64,000 bases of DNA, from the NCBI RefSeq assembly GCF_002105535.1, contig NZ_CP015848.1, positions 3,762,926-3,826,925 on the forward strand. Direction: 5' to 3'. This document shows positions 54,586 through 62,968 of this stretch, piece after piece. The stretch comes from Magnetospirillum sp. ME-1 (GTDB taxonomy: Bacteria > Pseudomonadota > Alphaproteobacteria > Rhodospirillales > Magnetospirillaceae). Position 1 is the first letter of the stretch, and each line of letters begins with the position of its first letter. Below the pieces are notes generated by a model. That model saw only the letters and a list, made by a program, of their open reading frames with translations. It was not told where the DNA came from and did no database searches. Made by a program: the position numbers and the translations under genes.

Positions 54586-57325
54586 ACGCTCGCTGCACCG
54601 CAAGCTTCGCCTGGCCTTCATCGGTCTGGCCATGGGGCCGCTGCTGCTGGCGGGGCTGGTTCTGTCGGTGACCGTCTACCGCCTGCAGGACCGCCAGACC
54701 GAAGCCATCCAGCGCCAGGTCGGGCGCGCCATCGTCTCGGACTTCCGCAATTACCTGGGGACCCTGACCCTCGAGCTGGAGGAGCCCATCCGGCGCCAGA
54801 GCCTGGCCGCCATGGACGCCAGGGAGCGGCAGTCCCTGGCCGAGGGCCTGATCGCCTTCGAGCCCATGTTCATCGAGGTGGCGGTCCTCGACCCGGCGGG
54901 AAACGTCAAGGCGCGGGCCAGCCGCTACGAGCCGGTGGTGTCCCAGGGGCCGGCCGGCCTCGCCCATCTGCCCGAGGTGGCGGCCGCCATGATCGGAGGA
55001 GCCAACGCCATCGGCATCGTCCGCCAGTACGATGCCACCAACGAGCCGATGATCGGTCTGGCGATCCCTTCCATCAACCCCAGGAACGGCCAGCCGGAAG
55101 GCTTCGTTCTGGCCCAGGCCCGCTTCCGCCGGGTCTGGGACCTGACCCGGCCGCTGGCCGGGCTCGAACAGCTGAACAGCTATGTCCTCGACCATGCCGG
55201 TCAGGTGATCGCCCATCGCAATCCGTCCGTGGTGCTGGCCCGCACCATCCGGCCTCTGCCGGTAACCGACGGGATCGGCCGGGGCATGAATGGCGCATGG
55301 TCGTTCACCACCAGCGAGGCCTTCGTGATCGGCGGGCGCCGCTTCCTGGTGGTGGTGGAGCAGCCGCTGCTCAGCGCGCTCAAACTGCCGGCCGGCACGG
55401 TGCTGATCGTCGCCCTGGTCCTGCTGCTGGGCGGAGCCGGGGCCTGGGCCCTGGTACGCCACGCCCGGCGCGCCATCCTGGCCCCCATCGACGCCCTGGC
55501 CGAGGCGGTGAGGGACGTGGAGGCCGGCGACATGAGCCGGCGTGCGCCGGTCACGTCCGCCGACGAGATCGGCGCGCTGGCCTCGGCCTTCAATTCCATG
55601 ACCGGGCGGGTGGGCGAATTGCTCCGTGATCTGGGCGATTCCGAGGAAAAATTCCGGCTGGTGATGGACAGCGCCAGCGACGCCCTGGTGGTGATCGACG
55701 CCGAGGGCCGCATCGTTTCGTGGAATCGCGGTGCGACCCTCATGTTCGGCTACGAGTCGGCCGAGGTCATGGGCCAGAACGTCTCATTGCTGATGCCCGA
55801 TTACATGCGCGAGCGTCACGACGCCATTCTGGCGGGTATTCGGGACTCCGCCGATCACCAGATCGACACGATGCCGCGGGAACAGCCGGCCCAGCGCAAG
55901 GATGGAAGCCTGTTCCCGGTGGAAGTCACCCTGGCCGGCTTCTCGTTCAAGGGGCAGCGCTTCTATTCCGGCATCATGCGCGACATCTCGGCGCGCAAGG
56001 AGGCGGAATCCAACATCCGCTTCCTGGCCCGCCACGATGCCCTCACCGGCCTGGCCAACCGGGTGGTGCTGCGCGAGAAGCTGGACGAGATCCTGCCCGA
56101 GACCGGGGCGCGGCAGCTGCACTGCCTGCTGTTCATCGATCTGGACAATTTCAAGGTGGTCAACGACGTGCTGGGCCACAGCTTCGGCGACCGGCTGCTG
56201 GTGGAGGTGGCCGACCGGCTGCGGTCCATCGAGGGCGGCTACAATATCGTCTGCCGCCACGGCGGCGACGAGTTCATCCTGCTGGCCCCCGACATCCAGA
56301 CCCGCGAGAAGGCGGCGGAACTGGCCGATCGCGTCCTGGCGCTGATGGCCGATCCCTTCGCCATCGATTCCCAGGCCATCGAGGTGGGCTGCTCCATCGG
56401 CATCAGCATGGCGCCCGATGACGGCTCGGACGCCGAGACGCTGATCCGCAAGGCCGACATCGCCATGTACAAGGCCAAGGAGAAGGGGCGCCTGGGCTAT
56501 CAGTTCTTCACGTCCGCCATGGACCGCCAGATGGTCGAGCGCCGCGAACTGGAGAAGTCCCTGCGCCGGGGCCTGCGCGACGGCGAGGTGTTCATCCATC
56601 TGCAGCCCAAGGTCCGCCTGGGAGAAGGCCGCGTTACCGGCTTCGAGGCCCTGGCCCGCTGGCATAGCGCCGAGCACGGTCTGGTGCCGCCGGGCCGCTT
56701 CATTCCCCTGGCCGAGGAATGCGGCCTGGTCGCCGCCATCGGCGACACGGTGCTGCGCCGGGCGCTGGACACCATGGCCGGCTGGCAGGCGGGCGGGCGG
56801 CTGGCGCTGCCGGTGGCGGTCAACCTGTCGGCGGGGCAATTGGGCAATCCCGGCCTGGCCGGCGAGATCGACGCCTTGCTGCGCGAATACGGCGTGGCGC
56901 CGTCGCTGCTGGAACTGGAACTGACGGAAAGCATGCTGATGGGCGACGCCGATCAGGTGCGCGCAATCCTGTTCCGCCTCAAGGATCTGGGCATCAAGCT
57001 CAGCATCGACGATTTCGGCACCGGCTATTCCAGCCTCAGCTATCTGAAGCGCTTTCCGGTGGACGTGCTGAAGATCGACCGCTCCTTCGTGGCCGACCTG
57101 CCCGGCGACCCCGAGGGCGAGGCCATCTGCCTCGCCATCATCCGCATGGCCAAGGCCCTGTCCATGGACGTGGTGGCCGAAGGGGTGGAGACCGAGGCGC
57201 AAAGCCGCTTCCTGGGAGAAAACGGCTGCGACTTCGCACAGGGCTACCATTTCGCCCGCCCGCTGCCGGTGGAGCAGGCGGTGGATTACCTGCCCCTGGC
57301 TTGCACGCCGGACCAGCCGGCCTGA
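54575..57325 (+). CDS. Membrane GGDEF-EAL protein with Cache, HAMP and PAS domains
   Basis: 916 residues. TM1 (~13-33) and TM2 (~273-293) flank a periplasmic sensor of ~240 residues. HAMP, PAS (~360-475), GGDEF (motif 563-567, HGGDEF) and EAL (EALARWH at 691) follow. The EAL half has the key residues in ELTES, DDFGTGYSS, KIDRSFV and EGVETEAQ, so it should degrade c-di-GMP; the GGDEF half is also intact but lacks the RxxD I-site. It overlaps a periplasmic-binding-protein gene by 11 bases, its likely sensing partner. Confidence 0.94.
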   Translation: MAAERSLHRKLRLAFIGLAMGPLLLAGLVLSVTVYRLQDRQTEAIQRQVGRAIVSDFRNYLGTLTLELEEPIRRQSLAAMDARERQSLAEGLIAFEPMFIEVAVLDPAGNVKARASRYEPVVSQGPAGLAHLPEVAAAMIGGANAIGIVRQYDATNEPMIGLAIPSINPRNGQPEGFVLAQARFRRVWDLTRPLAGLEQLNSYVLDHAGQVIAHRNPSVVLARTIRPLPVTDGIGRGMNGAWSFTTSEAFVIGGRRFLVVVEQPLLSALKLPAGTVLIVALVLLLGGAGAWALVRHARRAILAPIDALAEAVRDVEAGDMSRRAPVTSADEIGALASAFNSMTGRVGELLRDLGDSEEKFRLVMDSASDALVVIDAEGRIVSWNRGATLMFGYESAEVMGQNVSLLMPDYMRERHDAILAGIRDSADHQIDTMPREQPAQRKDGSLFPVEVTLAGFSFKGQRFYSGIMRDISARKEAESNIRFLARHDALTGLANRVVLREKLDEILPETGARQLHCLLFIDLDNFKVVNDVLGHSFGDRLLVEVADRLRSIEGGYNIVCRHGGDEFILLAPDIQTREKAAELADRVLALMADPFAIDSQAIEVGCSIGISMAPDDGSDAETLIRKADIAMYKAKEKGRLGYQFFTSAMDRQMVERRELEKSLRRGLRDGEVFIHLQPKVRLGEGRVTGFEALARWHSAEHGLVPPGRFIPLAEECGLVAAIGDTVLRRALDTMAGWQAGGRLALPVAVNLSAGQLGNPGLAGEIDALLREYGVAPSLLELELTESMLMGDADQVRAILFRLKDLGIKLSIDDFGTGYSSLSYLKRFPVDVLKIDRSFVADLPGDPEGEAICLAIIRMAKALSMDVVAEGVETEAQSRFLGENGCDFAQGYHFARPLPVEQAVDYLPLACTPDQPA

Positions 57326-57375
57326 GGGAGGGATGACGGGAATGCGGGCGTCCTGCCCGCATGGGGGACCCTCAG
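57322..57375. terminator. Nested inverted repeat across two convergent stop codons
   Basis: Outer arms CTGAGGG (57322-57328) and CCCTCAG (57369-57375) include both stop codons. The inner hairpin is ATGCGGGC-gtcct-GCCCGCAT (57342-57362). It probably ends both convergent transcripts. Confidence 0.6.
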
Positions 57376-57791
57376 CCGCTGGACAGTTCCATCTCGGCCA
57401 GCAGCCAGTGCTCCATGTCCTGGCCCACCGGCCGGCCGCGGCTTTCCCAGATGGCGTAGGCCCGCTCGCGGATGCGGGCGATATCGTCGCCACGGGCCAG
57501 GATGTCCGAGACCTCCCGGTTGATGTCGATCATGCTATTGATGCGCTCGTCATTGCCCTTGGCGCCCAGGCCGTCGGTGGACAGGGCATAGGCCACCTGG
57601 CGTTCGTTGGGGAATTGCCAGGCGCGCGTCATGGCGATATGGGCCAGGGTCCGCCAGACCCGCTGGTTGCGTTCCAGCGCCTTGAGAAAGCTGGCGGTGT
57701 CGCTGGCCTTGTCCAGTTCCCGGGCCGCTTCGTCGAGCGCCAGGGCTCCGGTCTCGGCCAAGGTCAGCCTTTCCGAATTCAGGCTTGCCAT
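57372..57791 (-). CDS. FlaF-like protein with C-terminal DUF2934-like segment
   Basis: 139 residues. Residues ~15-100 resemble FlaF: ARELDKASDTASFLKALERN, then QRVWRTLAHI and INSMIDINREVSDILARG. FlaF regulates flagellin production or secretion in alphaproteobacteria. Residues ~107-135 (RERAYAIWESRGRP, EHWLLAE) match DUF2934, a short motif found in many unrelated proteins. GGAGGG lies before the ATG at 57791; a start at 57830 is possible. No flagellin gene is nearby. Confidence 0.72.
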   Translation of the reverse strand: MASLNSERLTLAETGALALDEAARELDKASDTASFLKALERNQRVWRTLAHIAMTRAWQFPNERQVAYALSTDGLGAKGNDERINSMIDINREVSDILARGDDIARIRERAYAIWESRGRPVGQDMEHWLLAEMELSSG

Positions 57792-57900
57792 CGGGTCCCT
57801 CCCGATTGCCGGATTGTCCATGCTTTTCATGGATAATCCTAGGGCGAACGGCAGGGGGATTCAATGCCGCTTAAGTGATGGACCGATGACACTTTCCCCA

Positions 57901-57955
57901 CTGATCCAGATCAAAGCGGCCCGGCGGCGGCCCTGCTATTCTTGACATGCATCAA
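57901..57955 (+). promoter_or_regulatory. FNR/FixK-type promoter with two boxes
   Basis: Box 1 CTGAT-CCAG-ATCAA (57901-57914) matches TTGAT-N4-ATCAA except at the first base. Box 2 TTGAC-ATGC-ATCAA (57942-57955) matches with one change. A -10-like TATTCT (57937-57942) puts the start near 57949, with box 1 at -41.5, the classical activator position; box 2 would lie on the start. Expression is therefore probably turned on by low oxygen. Confidence 0.7.
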
Positions 57956-57982
57956 GACATGTTTTCCGAGGGGGAGGACAGT

Positions 57983-58087
57983 ATGGTTATCGACGATACG
58001 GCCGTGATCGCCTTGACGTTCCTGGGATTCATCCTGGCGGTGACCGGCGGCCTTGCCTGGTTCGTGCTGAGCCGTCTGGGCAAGTAG
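57983..58087 (+). CDS. 34-residue membrane peptide under FNR-like control
   Basis: 34 residues: a short acidic N-terminus (MVIDDT), one strongly hydrophobic helix (ALTFLGFILAVTGGLAWFVL) and a basic end (SRLGK). GGGGGAGGA lies just before the ATG. It has its own promoter with two FNR-type boxes and its own terminator, so it is a monocistronic gene. Peptides of this size and build (CcoQ, CydX, CcoS types) often stabilise respiratory complexes, but I cannot assign it to one. Confidence 0.7.
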   Translation: MVIDDTAVIALTFLGFILAVTGGLAWFVLSRLGK

Positions 58088-58112
58088 CCGGGCGGGACGA
58101 GTGGGAAAGAAC

Positions 58113-58145
58113 AAGCCGCCGGGCCTTACCCGGCGGCTTTTCTCT
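58113..58145. terminator. Bidirectional rho-independent terminator
   Basis: AAGCCGCCGGG pairs perfectly with CCCGGCGGCTT around ccttа-type 5-nt loop, followed by TTTTCTC. It ends the small-peptide transcript and overlaps the stop region of the convergent ribbon-helix-helix gene. Confidence 0.85.
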
Positions 58146-58347
58146 TGAGTTCGTTCAGGACGAACACCCGGATGGCCGAGGACAGGTTGGCCTCGCGCGA
58201 GCAATCGATCTCGGCCACCATCTGGTTGATCGACAGGTTTCGCTCCTCCGACAGCTCCCGCAGGCACTCCCAGAATTCCGGCTCCAGGGTGACGCTGGTG
58301 GCGTGGCCGGCGATCTTGACCGAGCGCTTGGCCGGCAATCCGGTCAT
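58126..58347 (-). CDS. Ribbon-helix-helix protein
   Basis: 73 residues. KRSVKIAGHATSVTLEPEFWECLRELS (segment split by strand and helix) and NLSINQMVAEID match the ribbon-helix-helix domain of the RHH_4 type, known from alphaproteobacteria. Such proteins are small DNA-binding dimers and often repress their own operon. The start overlaps the stop of the NRPS-like gene (ATGA), so it is the third gene of that operon and a candidate regulator. Confidence 0.85.
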   Translation of the reverse strand: MTGLPAKRSVKIAGHATSVTLEPEFWECLRELSEERNLSINQMVAEIDCSREANLSSAIRVFVLNELKRKAAG

Positions 58348-61300
58348 GGCGCGGCGCTGACCGTCTGGGCGGGGGCGCCCTCCCATTGGGAGTGGGCGGG
58401 GATGCCTTCGCCCTTCATGACGATGGTCAGCTTGCCGATGCGGGCGAAGTCGCCCACCTCGGTGTCGTAGAGCACGGTGGAGCCCGATCCCACGGTGACG
58501 CCGGTGCCCAGCCTGACCCGGCCGACCTTCATCACCCTGTCCTCGTACAGGTGGGTCTGCAGCGCCGACAGCGAGTTGATGGCGCAGAAATCGCCCACCT
58601 CGACGCAGTCGAACTCGGTGATGTCGGTGGTGTCCATGAACACGCCGGAGCCGAAACGGCAGCCGTACAGCCACAGGAACCACGGCAGGAAGGGCGTGCC
58701 GCGCAGATGGTCCAGCAGCACCTTGCCCGCCAGGCCCCAGTACATCACCGCCACCGCCTCGGTGCGCAACGCCCACCACGACCACATGGGCTTGGCGGTG
58801 GGGCGGTAGGCGCCCATCATCAGCCACTTCACCGCCACCGACGACAGGGCCAGCGAGACCGAGATGGCCACCGACGCGGCCACGAACAGCGGCAGGACCA
58901 CGGCGTATTCGCGGGCCAGGATGCTGGGCGCCAGCAGGTCCACGGTCAGGATGCCGAAGGTGATGAACAGCGCGGTGGGCAGCGAGACGGCGAAGGCCTC
59001 GAACACGGCGCGCCACACCCGGCGCCACAAGGGCGGCGCGAAGGTCCAGTCGGCGCCCACATCGTCGAAGCGCTGGCGTACCGGCAGCTTGAAGGGGGGA
59101 TTGCCGAACCAGGTGTCGCCGGGCGACATCTGGTGGTTGGCCGGCGGGCGCGACTTGATGCCGATCAGGGCGCCGGTGGGGATCACCGCGCCGGGCGGCA
59201 CCACGGCGTCGTTGCCGACGAAGACGCGGGCCTCGGTCTTGACCGGCTCTAAGACCATCCAGCCGCGCCGCACGCATTCGTCGCCCAGCACCACCTCGTC
59301 GGCGATGAAGCAGCCCGGCCCGATCTCGGTCAGGTCGTAGCGTCCGGCCAGATTGCAGGAAATCTCGGCGTCCTTGCCGATCTTGGCCCCCATCAGCCGG
59401 TACCACAGCCGCATGTAGACGGTGGCGTAGAGCGACGACAGGGTTTCCAGCATCAGCTCGGTGGCCAGCGCCACGATCCATTTGCGGACGTAGAGGCTGC
59501 CATAGATGGAGAAGCTTCCCGCCGTCACCACCGGCAGCACCGTCCAGCGCACGATGGCGATCAGCAGCACGGTGACGGCGATCAGCGCCATGGCGGTGGG
59601 CCAGGCCAGCAGCGGCAGGATGGTGGCGTATTCGCCGCCGACGAAATAATCGCTGAGGCGTTCGAAGATGAAGAAGGCCGGGAAGATGGGCAGCAGGCTG
59701 ATGGGCGGCAGCACCACCAGCATCAGGCCGTAGAGGATGGTCAGCGCCAGCTTGCGCCCGACGGTGGCGTGGGCGGCCTGGGGCAGGGCGGCTTCGTCCA
59801 CCATGCCCACCTTGCGGCCGGGCGAGCCGTCCCAGTGCTCGTAACGGCCCACCCGCGTGTCGGGGGCGATGGAGGTGAGGTCGCCGACCTCGCCCCCCGT
59901 CTCGATCACCACGCCGTGGCTGATCATGCATGAGGTGCCGATGAAGGCGTCGTCGCCGATACGGATAGGGCCGATCACCAGTTCGTCGCCCACCGCCTCG
60001 GCATTGGCCAGCCGGGTCTTGCCGCCGATGGCCACGCCGTCGCCGATGCTCACCAGGTCGAAGGCGCCGGCCTCCATCTCGGACAGGACGCAGTCGCTGC
60101 CCACCCTGGCACCCAGCAGGCGCAGGTAGATGCTCATGATGGGCGTGCCCTGGAACCACTTGATATGGGCGACACTGACCACCCTTTGCGCCAGCCACCA
60201 GCGGAAATAATAGGTGCCCCACAGCTTGTAGCGGCCGGGCCTGGTCCGGCCGAGGATCAGCCATTTGAGCGCGATGGAGGCCGAGATGGTGCCGATGTTG
60301 ATCACCGCGTAGGTAATCATCAGGGTGACCATCTCCTTCAGCCAGCTGGCATCCTCGCCCGACAGCAGCATGTAGGAGATGAACACCCCCAGCCACGGCG
60401 CGGTGGTCAGCGCCAGAATGAAGGGCATGGCCACGCCCTGGGCCAGTCCGCACAGGAAACGGCGCTTCCAGCTCGGCGGAATGAAGGACAAATCGGCGGG
60501 TTTGGCGCCGGGGGCGGGCGCGCGGGCGGCGAGTAACGCCCCCATGGCGCGAAGGGTGCGCGCCGCGTAGATCTCGTTCAGCGTCAGGCTGGCCAGGTCC
60601 GGCGTCTCGCGCACCGCCGAGACGAATTTGGCGGCCAGCAGGGAATGGCCGCCCAGATCCAGGAAGAAATCCGCCTCGAAGGGAATGACCTGACCGGGAA
60701 ACACCCGGCGCGCCGCGTCCAGCAGGGCGGCTTCCGTCGCATTGGCGGGCTCTTCCTGCTCGGCGCCGCCCACCGACAGGTCCAGCGGCAGGTCTTTGAG
60801 CGCCTTGCGGTTCAGCTTGCCCGATGTCAGGCGCGGCAGCTCGTCCACCACCAGGTAATGGGACGGAACCATGTAGGCGGGCAGCTGGGCGCGCAGGCCT
60901 TCCCGGAGCGTGCCGGATTCGATGGTGGCGCCGGCTTCGGGCAGGATGGTGGCCACCAGCCGCTCGATGCCGTCGTCGGTGCGCAAGGAAACCGCCGCCT
61001 GATTGATGCCGGGCAGGGCCGACAGGCGGGCCTCGATCTCGCCCAGTTCGACGCGGAAGCCCCGGATCTTGACCTGATCGTCGATGCGGCCGTGGAAGAC
61101 GATGTCGCCGTTTTCGTCCATGGCCGCCGCGTCGCCCGAACGGTAGAGCACCGGGGCGGAGCCGTCGGTGTCCCAGGGATTGGGGATGAATTTCTCGGCG
61201 GTGAGTTCCGGGCGGCCGAGATAGCCGGCCGCCACGCCCGGCCCGCCGATCAGCAGTTCGCCGGTGGCGCCGGGGGGGACCGGCTGGGTGAAGTCGTCCA

Positions 61301-62321
61301 CCACGTGGCAGACGTAATTGGGAATGGGCCGGCCGATGGTCACCGGCTTGCCCGCCTCCACCTCGGCCACGGTGGCCACCACGGTGGTCTCGGTGGGGCC
61401 GTAGGAATTGAAGATGCGCCGCCCGGGGCGGCACCAGCGCTCGGCCAAAGCGGGCGGGCAGGCCTCGCCGCCCAGGATGATGACGCGCAGGCCGGGAATG
61501 TCGCCGGGCAGCAGGCTCAGCAGGGTCGGCACGGTGTCGAGCACCGTGATGCCGGCCTCGGCCAGCACGCTCGGCAGCCGGTCGGCTTCGGCCAGGGTGC
61601 GGCGCCCGGCGATCCACAGCTTCGCCCCCACCAGATAGGGGACGAAGATTTCTTCCAGCGACAGGTCGAAGGCCACCGAGGCGCCCTGGAACACCACGTC
61701 GTCGGAGCGCAGGCCGTAGATGGAATTGGCGGCGCGCAGGTAGTGGCAGATGTTGGCGTGGCTGATGACGATGGCCTTGGGCTTGCCGGTGGAGCCCGAG
61801 GTGTAGATGGCGTAGGCGGGGTCGGAAGGGCAGGCGCCCTGGGCGCGCGGGTCGGGGCTGGCGCCGTCCGGCGCGCCTTGCTCCAGCGTCGGCAGGATCA
61901 GGGTGTGGGCCGGCATGGCCCCCGTGATGGCCCCCATGGTGAAGGCGTCGACGATCAGCGCCTTGGCGGCGCAATCGTCCAGGCATTCCGCCACCCGCTC
62001 GGCCGGCGCCTCGGTGTCGAAGGGGATGTAGGCGGCGCCCGCGGCCAAGATGCCCAGCAGCGCCACGTGCAGATCCAGCGAGCGGCTCATCCACAGCCCG
62101 ACGAAATCGCCGCGTCCGATGCCCCGGGCCGCCAGGGCGCGGGCCACTTTCTGGGCGCGGGCCGACAGCTCGCCATAGCCCAGCGTCACCTCGCCGAAGG
62201 TGGCGGCGGGCGCATGGGGAAACGCCCGGACGCTGGCGGAAAAGATTTCCCACAGGGTTTCGTCGCGGATCAGCGAAGGATCGCGGAGGCCGAAGAGGGC
62301 TGAAGGCAAGGACTGTGTCAC
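58344..62321 (-). CDS. Pls/PosA-type non-ribosomal peptide synthetase (A-T-membrane domain)
   Basis: 1325 residues from the GTG at 62321 (GGGA upstream, overlapping the PPTase stop). The adenylation domain (~20-515) has YTSGSTGKPK, FNSYGPTE, LYRSGD, RIDDQVKIRGFRVE and the A10 lysine in TSGKLNRKAL. The carrier domain has the phosphopantetheine Ser560 in DLGGHSLLAAKF. The remaining ~700 residues are a Pls/PosA-type terminal domain with about six or seven membrane helices and hexapeptide-repeat stretches. Related enzymes such as poly-lysine synthetase join amino acids without condensation domains. The amino acid cannot be read safely. Confidence 0.88.
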   Translation of the reverse strand: MTQSLPSALFGLRDPSLIRDETLWEIFSASVRAFPHAPAATFGEVTLGYGELSARAQKVARALAARGIGRGDFVGLWMSRSLDLHVALLGILAAGAAYIPFDTEAPAERVAECLDDCAAKALIVDAFTMGAITGAMPAHTLILPTLEQGAPDGASPDPRAQGACPSDPAYAIYTSGSTGKPKAIVISHANICHYLRAANSIYGLRSDDVVFQGASVAFDLSLEEIFVPYLVGAKLWIAGRRTLAEADRLPSVLAEAGITVLDTVPTLLSLLPGDIPGLRVIILGGEACPPALAERWCRPGRRIFNSYGPTETTVVATVAEVEAGKPVTIGRPIPNYVCHVVDDFTQPVPPGATGELLIGGPGVAAGYLGRPELTAEKFIPNPWDTDGSAPVLYRSGDAAAMDENGDIVFHGRIDDQVKIRGFRVELGEIEARLSALPGINQAAVSLRTDDGIERLVATILPEAGATIESGTLREGLRAQLPAYMVPSHYLVVDELPRLTSGKLNRKALKDLPLDLSVGGAEQEEPANATEAALLDAARRVFPGQVIPFEADFFLDLGGHSLLAAKFVSAVRETPDLASLTLNEIYAARTLRAMGALLAARAPAPGAKPADLSFIPPSWKRRFLCGLAQGVAMPFILALTTAPWLGVFISYMLLSGEDASWLKEMVTLMITYAVINIGTISASIALKWLILGRTRPGRYKLWGTYYFRWWLAQRVVSVAHIKWFQGTPIMSIYLRLLGARVGSDCVLSEMEAGAFDLVSIGDGVAIGGKTRLANAEAVGDELVIGPIRIGDDAFIGTSCMISHGVVIETGGEVGDLTSIAPDTRVGRYEHWDGSPGRKVGMVDEAALPQAAHATVGRKLALTILYGLMLVVLPPISLLPIFPAFFIFERLSDYFVGGEYATILPLLAWPTAMALIAVTVLLIAIVRWTVLPVVTAGSFSIYGSLYVRKWIVALATELMLETLSSLYATVYMRLWYRLMGAKIGKDAEISCNLAGRYDLTEIGPGCFIADEVVLGDECVRRGWMVLEPVKTEARVFVGNDAVVPPGAVIPTGALIGIKSRPPANHQMSPGDTWFGNPPFKLPVRQRFDDVGADWTFAPPLWRRVWRAVFEAFAVSLPTALFITFGILTVDLLAPSILAREYAVVLPLFVAASVAISVSLALSSVAVKWLMMGAYRPTAKPMWSWWALRTEAVAVMYWGLAGKVLLDHLRGTPFLPWFLWLYGCRFGSGVFMDTTDITEFDCVEVGDFCAINSLSALQTHLYEDRVMKVGRVRLGTGVTVGSGSTVLYDTEVGDFARIGKLTIVMKGEGIPAHSQWEGAPAQTVSAAP

Positions 62322-62929
62322 GTTGTTCCCGGTTTTGGCGAGGTCTCGGCGCGGGCGGCGATGACCAGAACCTCGTCGATGGGGAGGGTATACCAAGTCA
62401 CGGCATAACATTCACCCCCTACATGCATCTGAATGGGCCGCCAGGGGGGCGGCGCCGACAGGTCGTCCAGATGCGCCAGGGCGGGTTCGGCCAGGCCATG
62501 GACGATGCCGGTGCCGCGCGCCTTCAAAACCGCTTCCTTGGCGGTCCACAGCCGGGCGAAGGCCAAGGCGCGGTCCGGCGGGGGCAGGGCGGTGAGCCGG
62601 GCCCGTTCGGCGGGGGCGAAGGTGGCGGATGCGTCCTCCCACACCGGGATGCAGCGCTGGACGGTCTCGATGTCGGCGCCCACCGGTCCGGTGCGCGAGC
62701 TGGCGATCAGCAGCAACCCGTCCACGGACGAGCAGTTGAACCAGTACTTGAGGTGGGGGTCGGTGAGGCGCGGCTTGCCGAACGGGTCGCGCTCGATGGC
62801 GATGTCGGCCTCGGGCCGTCCCAGTTCGGCCGCCAGATGGCCGAGCAGGGCGCGCCGCCGGGCTTCCGGGGCGGCGGCGAGGCCGGCATAAAGCCGGGTT
62901 TGGCCATCTAATCGCATCGACTCCGACAT
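62318..62929 (-). CDS. 4'-phosphopantetheinyl transferase (Sfp type)
   Basis: 203 residues. GPVGADIETVQRC supplies one magnesium ligand, and FARLWTAKEAVLKARG is the WxxKEA motif of Sfp-type transferases. ERDPFGKPRL and YWFNCSSVDG are also standard. It activates carrier domains by adding phosphopantetheine. Its stop overlaps the start of the NRPS-like gene by four bases, so it very probably activates that enzyme's Ser560. The ribosome site at 62929 is weak; an ATG at 62917 is possible. Confidence 0.92.
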   Translation of the reverse strand: MSESMRLDGQTRLYAGLAAAPEARRRALLGHLAAELGRPEADIAIERDPFGKPRLTDPHLKYWFNCSSVDGLLLIASSRTGPVGADIETVQRCIPVWEDASATFAPAERARLTALPPPDRALAFARLWTAKEAVLKARGTGIVHGLAEPALAHLDDLSAPPPWRPIQMHVGGECYAVTWYTLPIDEVLVIAARAETSPKPGTT

Positions 62930-62968
62930 TTGCTTACGGCATGCTAGTGGACTATTCACTCGGGATGG

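Noticed and set aside
54575-57325. Degenerate GGDEF half of the GGDEF-EAL protein
   Set aside because: The GGDEF motif is intact; only the RxxD inhibitory site is missing, so I do not call it inactive.
58126-62253. 1375-residue frame in another register through the NRPS-like gene
   Set aside because: Only its last 73 residues, the ribbon-helix-helix protein, are real; the rest is Arg/Gly/Pro-rich shadow sequence.
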